From: Leucogyrophana mollusca
Lineage: Eukaryota; Basidiomycota; Agaricomycetes; Boletales
Direction of reading: 5' to 3'
NCBI GenBank assembly: GCA_021014945.1
Contig: MU266386.1
Span: 1-64,000, forward strand
DNA: 64,000 nt
The notes below the pieces were generated by a model. The model was not told where the DNA came from. It ran no database searches and saw only the letters and a list, made by a program, of their open reading frames with translations. Below, one piece after another: positions 46,035-57,732 of this stretch (the first letter of the stretch is position 1; each line of letters begins with the position of its first letter). Position numbers and translations under genes: made by a program.

Positions 46035-49000
46035 CTGAGTGGTTAAGGAGAGAGAGACAATAAGGGGATGTGTTCACGAGAAGATGTTCACAGGGCGAGC
46101 TATATATTCACGATACCGTAAGGAAACCGGGGTCGAGAGGGACCTTGACGAACTTAGAATTATTTTAAGTTTGAATTGAGTTAACCACATGCATGATTAT
46201 TGGGAAAGCTTGTTGCCTGTGATCGGATTCATCACATTGACTGAGAATATTTCCGGATCGTGCGGACGCCGCCTCGATGTAGAGTGTGTATGAAAGTTTT
46301 GCGACCGTGTAAACACAGATCACCTTATATGGACCAGCCGGCGGATGTGGGTACAGGTTCTGGACCTGAATTTTGCCTCCTTTCGATACAAGGTCATAGG
46401 CACTGTACCCGCACTCGCATGCCCAGCACTGGCACGGCGGACGACCACGGGGGCGAAACGTACTTATGTCATGAGATAGAACGCAAATCACCGAACCCAA
46501 TTCACTCCATGGAAACCTCCCTGTGCCGCACTGGACACTGGCTTTGCATGCTATTTCAGCAACCCGTCTACCATGGAAGGCCCCGTTTCAATAAAAGCAC
46601 AATACTTGTCCGTAGCCGTTCTCGCGAATCCCAAAGCTGTTCAAAGGGTCTTCCCGCTCCATCCTGATGTCGGACAGTACGTGATCCACTCCCAGCACTA
46701 ACCTAGGTTCGGGAAATGGCAATCCTCGCGGGTTCCCTTGCCGCCAGGGTGATACGCGCTGTCAATTGTCTCCTTTTTCAGGCCAACTGCCTTGTTCGCG
46801 CCTTTACGGAACACAGCGAATCAAAGTATCACTTCCCTGACCTCTCTTTACAGCAAATATCAAACGAATCCTAATTAGACCTGTTGCCGTTCTGTTGCGG
46901 CACGGTTCAAATCAGTGATGGCAATGGAAGCAGCAAACTTGAGTTTGAGTCTTAGTAACGGCCTGTGGTGGAGACTAATGACGCTCGCGGGCTGGGTGGG
47001 TATGGATCTAGGTTTGATGAACGTGATCCCCCCTCGGTGATTATACTCGTGATAGGGTTCTCCAAACGCCCATCCTGGGTTAGCTTGTGTTGTCGAAGAA
47101 AGTTGACTTTGGACAACTCTGAGTGATGGCATGTGGATGCGCCGTCAATTCTAGTTATTGTCATGGTACGCGAGGACTTACCCTGAAACATCCCCTCTGT
47201 GGCAGTCATCCGCAAGCGGTCGCGGGCACGGATCGGCCATCGCCAGTGTTGAACAAACATTGATGCCGGGACCAGCCAGCGCAACTGTGAACCATTCCAC
47301 AGTTTGACAGCTGACTGATTTGTCGGATCCAATCCGCTTTCCCGAAAGGCAGTCCTATTCCCTCTATAAGCCTCTCCTTGATGCGATTATGGAGACTGCG
47401 TTACTGGAGCCAGCGACGGCGGCCAATGGGATTCGCCAGGAATGTCACTTCACACGCAACACTTGTCTCTCCAACTTCCGCTCAAAGGGCTGAATATTGA
47501 GTAGCTAAACGAGCTGAGTTGAGAGGTTCAATACTACAAACGATATTTGACTCACGATGGACGGAACGCGTGGAGGCAAGAACGGGGGTCGGCTTTTGTG
47601 ACATGGCGCTGAGAACAGGTATGCGCGTGAATTCAAGGTAACATGTGGTCCTACGCCACAGAGCGTTTCGCGCGTGCCCATACCCAAGCATCCGTTACGA
47701 TCGCTAAGATTCGTGGACAAGTTCGTGAACTAATAGTTTTGCAAAAAGCAATTAGCTTCCAGACTGGCACGCGTGAATCTGCCACCTTAGTTTTGCCACC
47801 TTCTATGCCATCCTCGAGCCGCCGGAAGCTTTGGAGTAACACGAAAGAGAAAATTGAAATCTGTAGCGGTCTACTCTATTCGTGTTCTATTCTTGAAGCT
47901 CGGCGCTGGGAATAACTTGAAAGATTGGAAAAGCGTTTATTCTCGTATCTCGGACGATTCCGCTTCTGTGACTAGTTCTGTGGGCAAAAACTTGCGGGCC
48001 TCCGCCTCCCAAAATGAAATGGCAAAAAGGTGAAGCTCTGCCTTCGTGCTTTTCCTGTACTGTGGCGTGCTCCATGGAATCGAAGCCCATGCAATATAAC
48101 TATAGGTCGAGGGCGCTACGCCTATGTTTGATTCAGTCACGGTGGCTCAAAACATGGAGATGGGGTTTGAGTTGGGTGTGATGCCGCGAAGGTTCATACA
48201 TTCCCGCAATTTCAATGTCCGTGGCGCCACGACTAAATTTACGAATTTCACGACGGTTGGGGGCGTTTTGTCCACGCAGTTGGACATGAAGAAGAGCAAA
48301 TTGACAGCGCCCATGTGCACATGTAAAGAACATGGGAAGAAGGGGCCTTGAACGGCGACGAGATGTGGCAGAGATTGGCGAAACTCCGAAGCTATGTCGG
48401 GCCAACATGATTGGCAGATGGCGAAGACCCAGGACTCTGTCGCGGCGGCTCACGGAGGACACTGCTCTGTAGCGCGATGAAGTCTACCAAGGACGGCGTT
48501 GGGGGTGACGGGGATTATCTGTCGCTTCATAACCGTGGAGATCCAAAGTCGGCAACAGTGAGCAGGGCCGATTCACGAACCGAAAGTTCATCATCCGTTT
48601 ATGATTAATATATGGCCCGGCGGATGGTTATACCGTCGGTTGGCGACACGGTAAAGGCAACGTCGAGACACTGTCTCCATTCGCCACCGCTTAGAGGGCG
48701 ACGGAGCTGCGAGGAGATACGCCGTCCAAGGACAAACGAATTACGACAGTTCGAGAAGTAGGTTCCAACAATGGCTTTATTCGCTGGGATGAAATAAACC
48801 TGTCACTGAACTGTCTGTAGCCCAGAGCAGCTGAGGATCCTCCAACGGCAAATAACTCACGTTGCTGAAATGGGCCTTCTGATCATCAATGAACCTCCGA
48901 AAGGTATCACGACGTGCTCCAGGCTACATTACACACAGTGTGACCTTGTTTTCGACGCGGATCAGCGAGGGGTGATGTTCGGTACACTCCGAATCTCAAA

Positions 49001-49430
49001 GCAGCGCGCATGCACCGAAAGAGAGGAAGACCGGGGTGGAACAGATAGTCAAATTTTGCAAGGGAGCTTCACAGATAGGGCCACGACGCGATGATCGCGG
49101 GATGAGGATGTGAGAAAACATTCCCCACGCCTGCCAACTATCTGCACTCACACGGGCAATGCCTGATACAATCTCGAAGATAGCGTAACACCAGCATGAT
49201 AGTGCGATTGCAAGGGGCCGAGACTCTTGCCATGGGCTGCATTACACAAGTAAAACAACATAGAAGATAGAGATGTGAGCATTAGTAGTGTTCCCTAGAT
49301 ATGCGGGACGGAAAGGGGCTTGAGTGGTGATAGGTGGGGCGTGGCGGGGGCTGGGCTTGACTTTGAGAAGGCCGCGACTGGGATTACTTTTCAATTCACA
49401 AGATGATCTACTCAAGATGATCAACAAATG
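46035..49430. other. long region without recognised genes upstream of the WOPR gene
   Basis: About 3.4 kb with no gene I can assign, the longest such stretch in the window. A run TTTTAAGTTTGAA at 46163-46175, about 130 bp before the WOPR start codon, resembles the AT-rich Wor1-type site in general form. A minus-strand frame at about 47332-46875 has a good GTAAGT donor and is discussed as a possible orphan gene. No repeats, RNA genes or transposon domains were seen. Confidence 0.5.
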
Positions 49431-51904
49431 CTAATAGCCATCAGAATAACACATACCTTTCAGGGGAAGAACGACGGGGATATAGTCTGGGATCTCTGCA
49501 TAATGCAACTGATCACGGAATAGATATCGTACTCGGAGAGATTTAGGAGAGGTTGGAGCTGGATCGTAGAAACCTTGGATACCCGACTACGAAGAAACGT
49601 CATACATCAGTGAACAACCAGCAGATAATGCCAAGGCATCATGGACGCGGGGTTTGACGTTTCCCTACCTTGGTTCGATGTCCAGGCACATACACTTGAC
49701 TGTTGTGAACCAAAGCTTGAACGGGTACGGTGACATCCAAGTTCAGCTGTTTAGCTTCGTCATCGGGGCAGGTCGGCCCATATGAAGCCTCTAGAATAAT
49801 GAGACCTACACGGCAGTCGTGAGAATGGTGCATGCGGGTGACATCAAAGATGACGGCACCTCCTCGAGATCTTTCCAGCTGCATATGCCGTTTCGCAGTT
49901 TCTTTCAGCAGCATTGTCGTACTCTCTATCTCCCTCCTTAGCTCCGATTTCTCCTCTTCCAGTGCCCGCTGGGCAGCCAGGAAGTATCTAAGTAACGGTA
50001 TCAACAAAATCAACAAAAAGAGCAAGGTCTCGACGCACTGAGCACGTTGGGATCGTCGGCGAGGTTTCAAGATGAAATGATACCCGAGGATCAATGCTGT
50101 CGAAGGTACCACTACCGAATAGAGAGCCAGGGCCTCGTCGTACTCAGGAGAAAGAGTAATCGGCAACGTCCACTTTTGATGCATATATTTCAACCTAAAG
50201 TTTGTACGGAAGTAACGGCGCGTGAGCAGATGACCGATGAAATTTGACGGAAGACGCCGTACTCTAATCTCATGAGTACCCCTTGTGTGCTCAAACCAAC
50301 GCTGGTTGCTATTGCACCCTGTTGATTAGTCCAAACACCGGTTAGCATGTACGCAGCTCCCGCAAACCCTAACTCTATCCCAGCCTTCAGCTGCAAAGCC
50401 AGTTCGAAGAAGGTCACGGCCCATTCGGCCTTCAAGCAAGAACTCAGGCCGGCGACCGTGACACCATATGACCAGGAGTGTGCCCCTACTCCGAAGCCAC
50501 TTATGGACCCCGGCTGGTTGTCCATGTCAGCATTCATATTGTCGGTCTTGAGGACAAAATCCTCGGAAGGTGTAAAGTCGAATGGCTCGGGTGAGTGGAC
50601 ATTGATCTCGATGAACCCCACTTGGTCACCTGTTTTATTCCAGGTTATTGAACCTTCAGTTGGGGAGTGGCGGAACAATCTTCGCGTATAGGAGACAGTC
50701 GTTGGAGGAGGGAAAATGTACCAATATTCTGGAACGAAGTGCGTCGCTACCGAAAGCGTGCTCTCATTGTCGCTATATGTCCCCCTTGCAATAAGAATGC
50801 GAGGGCTGAAAAGAGCGGCTGATGTCTGAAAACGAGGGCATCAAAAAATGCTGAGACAAGCTCGGCGGAGAGATATCGGCGAACCTCGAAGTGAAGTCGA
50901 GGGGAGAATTGATGGCTAACCGTTCCCATGAGAGCACCTTGGTCAAGAGATGTCTGGGCCCCGCGTTCCAAATGGCCCGAAAGCCCAACCACTGTTTTTT
51001 CGCCGACCCTTTTCTGAAAAAAGAACGATAATTCCGGGCATCATTATCAGACCAATCAGATGGATAGATGGCAAAAGCGTAAATCCCGACCTGGACACCA
51101 TGACGAACGCCGAAGCCGGAAACTCCTACGCCACTCAATCGATGTAAAAGGCGCCTAGAATGGGAGTCGAGGTCATCCCCGCGTGCGAACAGGCTCGAGG
51201 CATCGATAGCACACGTCACGGAGCCTCGGGGACGGATGAGAAGGTCGAGCTTTGCCTGTTTCAAAGTAGCCTTTGACTCTTTGAGCGTGGCGCGTATCTG
51301 ACAGGCTCAAAGTTAGTGACGAGCGCGCCGGCAAAGATCTCGGAGGTACGTACTTCATCTGGGCTTTTCAACCGCAATGCCGCAGGCCACTGTTTGTGGA
51401 GGCCTTCTTCGCCTGGAAAATCGACGATATACATTGTGAGAACCCGTCATGTAACGGAACATTGCGGTCGGTCTTACCTAGGGTATCGTAAACTTCCCTG
51501 GTGGAGTGAGATGATAGTTAAGTGAATGAACGGGACGGAGTAGTCTCAGCCAACCACAACGCACCGAAGAAACGGATCTGACAAAACTATTTAAACGAAC
51601 ATCAGAACCCTTTTAAGGCAAACATGCAACAGGAGATAAGTTAGCATCTCAGCATCTCACCTGCATAAGCCTTCTGGATTTCGAGGAACTCCTTGGAAGC
51701 TGTGTCCTTCGTGCGCTCATCGTGTTGCTTGTCAGGGTGAAAGATCACGGACAATGATCTGTATCTCTCCCTTATCTCATTCTGCGAAGCCGACGTGGGC
51801 AAGTTGAGCACAGAGCTGTCTAGATGTCAGTTGCAGGTGCGAAAACTTGACACGAGGACTTACTAGAGGAACTCGTTTTGGTAGTGTGTCTCGTTGGAGG
51901 TCAT
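49431..51904 (-). CDS. DnaJ protein, DNAJC11-like
   Basis: J-domain cochaperone related to animal DNAJC11, which associates with the MICOS/mitochondrial contact-site machinery. The ATG at 51902-51904 opens MTSNETHYQNEFLY. The J domain has the HPD motif (IFHPDKQHDER, near 51730-51745) after an intron. RRLLHRLSGVGVSGFGVRHG is followed by a beta-rich middle (VVGLSGHLERGAQTSLDQG, near 50960; SISGFGVGAHSWSYG). The DUF3395 C-terminal part has a hydrophobic segment LLFLLILLIPLLRYFL (near 50020), then a coiled coil, VPVQALVHNSQVYVPG and RVRYLFRDQLHYAEIPDYIP. I took the first stop (TAG at 49431-49433). A GTATGT donor just before it would allow an extra exon to about 49308, so the C-terminus is uncertain. 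The total is about 650 residues, longer than human DNAJC11. Confidence 0.87.
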
Positions 51905-52187
51905 CCAAAGTAGAGTTCTAGGCGATCCAAGGAGAGTATCGCGTGTGTAAAGCGTTCTCTGGACTCCAACAGCGAACGTTAAAGGCTCTAGATTATAACA
52001 GAGGACGTCGTGCAAGCCCAGTGCCGTCAAGGCTCACGACTAACCATGCACCCTGTCAAAAATTCGGACCTGGCCACGTGGAGTAACCGCGATCCGAAGA
52101 GGGGATTACATTCCCACGATTGAAATCGGCCACGTCCACCAATTTGAAGCGTTTCAGAAGCTAGAAACCCGCTCACCGTTGACCGCC
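51905..52187. promoter_or_regulatory. bidirectional promoter, DNAJC11-like and ERV29 genes
   Basis: 283 bp separate the divergent start codons. No TATA box is evident. Confidence 0.45.
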
Positions 52188-53446
52188 ATGACCTCCCGTA
52201 TAAATATCGCTCGCCCGGTATCTTCGAGCTATAATGCCGACCCACACGGCTTCTCGAACTCGCGCCCGTCGTCGGGCTACAGGGCCGCCAACCCAGATGA
52301 TCCTCTGGAGAAAATACGGTCTATCAGCAAACAAGTCGAGGACAGCCTCGAGATCTATTCGCAACCGCTGAAGCCCCATCTGCCTGCAATTGGACGATTC
52401 TTGATTGTAGTCACCTTCTACGAGGACGCGCTCAGGATTCTGACGCAGTGGAGTGACCAGCTATGGTACTTGCAGACGTTAGTTCACATTTTTTGCAGTG
52501 CTGTATAATGGACTTAACCCTCGCTATACAGCCATAGACATTTCTACTGGGGAATCTCTCATTTATTCCTGCTGTTAAATGTCATCGTAAGTGTACACAA
52601 ATGTAACTGGGTAAAAATTTAGCCAACCAAACGCCAACAGACTATGCTTTCTGCATCCACCGCGGTCATCATGAAGCGCTATACGGAGTACGCTGTTGTC
52701 GGTCTTCTTAGCGTCGTTATTATCCAGGGCTTTGGCTACGGTCTTATCTTTGATCTCAACTTCTTCCTCCGCAACCTAAGTGTCATCGGTGGTCTCGTCA
52801 TGGTTTTCAGCGAAACAATGATAACCAAGAAGTCGGTCTTCGCTGGTCTGCCTTCCATGAGTGAAACAGACCGCAAGAAATAGTGCGTTGTCCCCCTCAC
52901 TGCCAGATCGTGAGCGGAATTAACAAGCTGCTCTGCAGTTTCCTCCTCGCCGGACGCGTCCTTCTCATCTTCCTCTTCCTTGGCTTCATAATACAAGGGA
53001 AATGGAGCATTGGTCGCGTATTCGTCTCTTTGTTCGGGCTCGCAGCATGCACGATGGTTGCCATCGGTTTCAAGGCCAAGTGGTCAGCTATTTTCCTTGT
53101 TATCGTGCTCAGCATCTTCAACGTGTTCGTGAACAACTGGTGGAGCGTACATTCTGCACATCCCCAACGAGACTTCCTCAAGTACGTTCTTTTCTTGACA
53201 ATACCGACAATAGTGCCATCTGACTTGCCCTGCCAGATATGATTTCTTCCAAACGCTATGTGAGCAGCACTGAATATATACTCCATTGTGTGTCGCTTAC
53301 CACTTGATTCTAACAGCTATCGTTGGCGGCCTTATTCTTCTTGTCAACATCGGACCCGGTATGTTATTGTCAGCCATATATATTCTCGTTCTGACACCCG
53401 TTCTCCAGGTGGACTTTCAGTTGACGAAAAGAAAAAGACATACTAA
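52188..53446 (+). CDS. ERV29: ER cargo receptor ERV29 (SURF4 family)
   Basis: Polytopic receptor that packages soluble secretory cargo into COPII vesicles and cycles between ER and Golgi. The ATG at 52188 opens a Ser/Pro-rich cytosolic N-terminus, then DPLEKIRSISKQVEDSLE and RFLIVVTFYEDALRILTQWSDQ, both hallmarks of the family. After short introns come HFYWGISHLFLLLNV, a membrane segment around VVGLLSVVIIQGFGYG, FFLRNLSVIGGLVMV, and the conserved NNWWSVHSAHPQRDFLKYDFFQTLS. The protein ends GGLSVDEKKKTY, so the last four residues KKTY form a KKXX COPI retrieval signal, matching its cycling. The stop is at 53444-53446. The length of about 310 residues equals yeast Erv29. Two or three introns are followed by very short coding pieces. 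No defects seen. Confidence 0.95.
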
Positions 53447-53934
53447 GGCCGGACTTTGCGTCTTGAGTCGCTGGGGAGAGGATCCTGCATCCTGCATTGT
53501 TACGCATATCACAAGCCACTGAACTTAACACACTTCACGAAAAGTACCCTTCTTCCTTGTGGGTTTTGTCATTGGTGTGCACATAATTTATAATCGCCTT
53601 AGGGCGATTGACTACCCCATCCGTGAATTGTGTGATTCTCTGAGTAAATGTAATACCTGGGCAATGTGTGACGGGGTCACCGCCCGACATATCCTAATTG
53701 GGAGTCCCGCCACGACATACCGCATTGGGTCACTTCAGGTGGCAATTTTTTGGGACGCACGTTGGGCGGGCTCGAAGCTTGCTGTCAAACAACGGCCCTC
53801 GATCTCCCCCACATCATAACAGGAGCAAGGCAATATCATCTTTGTATAATACGCTGACAGGAACAAGAAAAACATCAGCCTTATCGGAATTCTCGAGCCC
53901 AGAGAACGTCTTCTCATCCAGCGAATAGATCGCC
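53447..53934. other. intergenic between ERV29 and NOL10
   Basis: 3' flank of ERV29 and promoter of the NOL10 gene. No coding or repeat feature recognised. Confidence 0.5.
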
Positions 53935-56578
53935 ATGGTCGCTGCATCAAGCGATGTAAAAGTATACACTGTCAACGGGGCGGTCGCAGGTTCCTCCTCC
54001 TCTATTCCGGACTGGCTCACGCGCAAGCGGGCGTCGACAAAAGCTGGCAAGAGCAAGCGCGCGGCCAGGGAGCACATTGAAGGCTCTATCGAGCTCATCC
54101 AGGGATTCGAGTTCCCCGAGGCGAGCAATAGGATTAAGACGACGAGAGATGGGCACCATGCGATCGCCACAGGCACGTATAAGCCGCAGATGAGAGTCTG
54201 GGACCTCGACGAGCTGTCGCTCAAATTCGAGAGGCACGCAGATGCAGAAAATGTCGATTTTATTGTGAGTGAGTCGTGCTACTAAATGCGGCCCTGCGTG
54301 CTTTGAAAGGTAATCTAAATCCTTGTAGATACTGTCGGACGACTGGACAAAGACGATACATCTTCAAAATGACCGCACCATCGAACTACACACTCAAGGC
54401 GGGTTCCATTACCGAACCCGTATACCCCGCTTTGGACGATCGCTCGCATATCACTTCCCCTCCTGCGACGCCCTCTTCTCCGCATCCGGGAACGAAATAT
54501 ACCGCCTTAATCTCGAACAAGGCCGCTTCCTGAACCCTCTTGTTCTCCAAGATGATGAGGACGACAATATCCTCGGGGTGAATTGCATAGACATAAACCC
54601 TGCACACCATCTCCTCGCATTCGGCGTCGATGGTAACGGAACTGTGCAATTCTGGGATCCGCGGTCGCGCTCGAGTGTTGGGATCCTGAGATTACCGCGT
54701 AATCGTTTACTACAGACAACAGGAAGGGCCGCTGCGTCTTCCTTACCTGGTGTTGATGATACTGCTGCATTTGCGGAAACTTTGTCAGTGACCGCTATAG
54801 CGTCGCGGACAGACGGACTTTCGTATGCGGTTGGCACATCCACAGGACACACGCTACTATACGATATACGATCAACCCGACCGTTTGCACTTAAGGATCA
54901 AGGGTATGGTCTCCCTGTGCGCAATGTAGCCTGGATCGAGGGCGGTAGCCGCATGGCTGGTGACGGGATGGTTCTCAGCGCGGACAAGAAGGTCGTCAAG
55001 ATCTGGGATCGCGATTCAGTAGGCATAACTTCTCATTGCTGGTCTCCAGATGATATGTGGGCTGATTGGTGACTATGTAGCCTTCGTCGAATTTCGTATC
55101 CATCACCCCTGCTAACGATCTCAACCACATCCACCACGTCCCGGGCAGTGGACTGCTGTTAGCCGCGAACGAAGGAATTCAAATGGCAACGTTTTACATC
55201 CCACAGCTGGGCCCAGCGCCACGATGGGCCAGCTTCCTTGAGAACATTACGGAGGAGATGGAAGACCAGACCGTGCGTACTGTGTACGAGGACTACAAAT
55301 TCGTCGAGAGAAGCGAATTGCGAACGTAAGTGCCCTTCCTGCTCACCCTGGATATGAATTCTGATGATTTCTCTTTCTCTTCCTTTTGATGTCTTACAGT
55401 CTCGGTTTGGACCATCTCGTGGGGACACCTGCGCTCAAACCCTACATGCATGGATATTTCGTCTCACTGCAACTGTACGACACTGCGCGGGTCATTGCGA
55501 ATCCCTTCGCGTATGCTGAGCACCGCGAGAAGCTCGTGAAGGACCGCATGGAGAAGTTAGCGGAGACGAGGATACGCGCGAAGAAGGAAGTTGGTGTGAA
55601 GGTTAACAAAGCCCTTGCTGAGAAGATCGAGAAAGAGGCAGAAAGAGAGCGGAAGAGGGAAGAACGGAAGAAGGCGAGGAAAGCGCGCGCAGAGGCGGAG
55701 GGTGGTGAGGTAGAGGAAGAAAAGATGGAGGTTGATGAGGAAGAGGAAGAAGAAAACGGCACAGGCGAAGGCGAAGGGAAGTTGACACTCCTCAATGACC
55801 CGCGATTCAAGCAGCTCTTCGAGAACCCAGAATTCGCAGTTGACGAGACGTCGAGAGAGTACGCCCTGATGAATCCCTCTGCTGTTGCGCAGAAGCGGAA
55901 TGCGCCGGAGGGAGGCAAGGGTCGTACGAAGACGGCAGTCGAAGAGGAGGAAGATGAGAGCGATAAAGCATCATCCGACGGACTTGGTGAGAGTGATAGC
56001 GAAAGTGAGGATGGGGACAACAGTGACGACAGCAGTGATGCGGGCGGTAAGCTGATCGTTATTTTCTTCTTCCATCTTCACTGACTCTGGGACCAGAACT
56101 CAACAAGTTTGACCCCCGCGTTCGTCCTGGACAAAAGAACACTCGTGTTCAACAAGCGTATTCTCGGACTCGGGAACAAAATCGCGTGGCAAACGTCAGC
56201 ATGGTCCCTCTCGTTGCTCAGACAGATGCAGCGGGACCCAGCCGTCTGGGTGATAAGAATGCATCATTTGGCCAACGGCGTGCTTCACGAGATGCCCCTG
56301 CCGGATCCACGTCGGGCAAGAGGGGCTTCCGATCCAGCGAAGGAGGGATGGAGATGAGCTGGGTCCCATCATCGTCTTCGAATGCCGATCCAGGTAGTGC
56401 ATCAGGCAAGCCGAAGAAGAAAGAAAGCCGCAAGGGCGTGGAGGTGTTTGGTGCGGGTATGGAGCGTGGTGGGGAAGACAATGCTCGTGAACTGAGTGAA
56501 AGTGAGCGGAAGGGGAGAACTCAGAGAAGAAAAGGGATGAGAAGCGGCAGTAAAAATGTGTTTAGAAAGATGGGGTGA
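53935..56578 (+). CDS. ENP2: nucleolar ribosome-biogenesis protein NOL10/ENP2
   Basis: WD-repeat protein of the small-subunit processome, needed for 18S rRNA maturation in the nucleolus. The ATG at 53935 opens DVKVYTVNG and SIPDWLTRKR. WD-like blades follow: ATGTYKPQMRVWDLDEL, LLAFGVDGNGTVQFWDPRS (near 54610), SYAVGTSTGHTLLYDIRS and VLSADKKVVKIWDRDS. The family signature WASFLENITEEMEDQ and YEDYKFV lies near 55230-55310, then LGLDHLVGTPALKPYMHGYF. A long charged coiled coil (about 55500-55740) is followed by acidic runs and LNDPRFKQLFENPEFAVDE. The Lys/Arg-rich C-terminus has the nucleolar-type stretch KGRTQRRKGMRSGSKN before the TGA at 56576-56578. The total is about 780 residues, slightly longer than yeast Enp2. 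Five or so introns. No broken parts. Confidence 0.94.
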
Positions 56579-56760
56579 TAGTAGTACTGGTATATTGCTC
56601 TGTAGCCTATGTCCCAGCTGTCCTCTTTATTCTATCGACACCAACTCGGACTTGTGGCATCTCGGACGCAAGCGCTTACACACACCTTGGCCTGCTACTC
56701 CCATCATCTCCCGCTTCCGTGATCCCTCACAAGCTTGCAAATCCTCACAGCTTCGTAGAC

Positions 56761-57376
56761 ATGTACGATCAATGTAAGTCCAGTTGCTAATGAACTGAAT
56801 CGAACTGAATGGGCGAACGAGCCGCCAGCAAAGTCTCAGTATGCTGCAGTCGCGGGGGTTCCGTTCATCAAATCTCCTGGACTGCGTGTCCCGCCACCAG
56901 TGAGCAAGCCTCGCCCAAATATCCCTCGAAAGTCGCCCATGGCCGATCTAGGTTGAACTACCACCAGACATACATCCCCTACCCGACAGCGTAACGCCCT
57001 ATGTACGTCTACTGGGAAGCCTTCGGGTATCCACAAACTAATGCTTACACACAAATAGTTCGTTTACCCATTTACCCTCGAACCCCACATCTTAACTGTC
57101 GAGTCTTCTCGACGGTCCACGCTGGCTGCACACACCGCTCGGAGAGAAGTCTACCTCCGTTCCCGCGAGGACGAGAAGCAACGGCGGAAGCGGGAGGCTC
57201 TCCGCCGCATCGCACCTGGGTTCGAGCCGCAGAGCTCACCACTCGTGCCTATGCGCGCGACCCAGGTCACGGAGGCACACGATGCAGATGGAAAGGTACA
57301 CAAGGACGTTATGGATGATTTGGTCGACCAGCTGGCTGCGCTGGATTCTACGACAGCATCACAGCACGTATCATAG
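56761..57376 (+). CDS. small basic protein of unknown function, four exons
   Basis: I do not recognise a family. Exons 56761-56773, 56829-56931, 56990-57002 and 57059-57376 splice in frame to 148 residues. The 13-nt first exon (MYDQ) and a 13-nt internal exon are unusual, but they are needed to join AAVAGVPFIKSPGLRVPPP to FVYPFTLEPHILTVESS without a stop. The C-terminal half is rich in Arg, Lys and Glu (RSREDEKQRRKREALRR) and predicts a helix; it ends DQLAALDSTTASQHVS. No signal peptide or membrane segment. The donor of intron 2 (GTCGCC) is weak, so that junction is the least certain part. Alternatives were a longer exon 2, which meets a stop, or a 16-nt intron, which is too short. It lies 182 bp downstream of NOL10. 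Confidence 0.6.
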
Positions 57377-57732
57377 CGCTGAATTCACCAGTTAATACGC
57401 GTACCTTGCTCAACTGTTTTTGACCCTGACTCAATTTGCGGATTGCAGTCGTACGCACTGTCCAGGCAGGTATAAGGTTTAACTATCATCTACCTGCCTC
57501 TGCTGTCTATAACGAGGTATGGGTCCTAGAGTCTGTCTAGGAGAGACTATCTGACGGCCCAGTGGCAGATTTCGATAGGACCGGACTTGCCTGAGAGTCC
57601 GCGGGTGTCTTATCGACCAGCGCTTGTTAGAATACCTCGTGGCTAGCCCTCAAGGGCTCCATTCTTTACGAAACCATATCTGATTATCGCCGATCCTACT
57701 CTCTACCTACTCCTAATTCCTCCCAACAACAA
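57377..57732. other. intergenic before the Gln/Pro-rich protein gene
   Basis: No gene. A short inverted pair (CGAGGTAT near 57513 and ATACCTCG near 57632) could be chance. Confidence 0.4.

Noticed and set aside
55442..56020. 192-codon minus-strand Ser-rich frame
   Set aside because: It is the antisense of the charged Glu/Lys/Asp-rich region of NOL10.
56952..56967. A 16-nt GT...AG intron in the small gene
   Set aside because: It is too short to splice; a 58-nt intron with donor at 56932 gives the same downstream frame.
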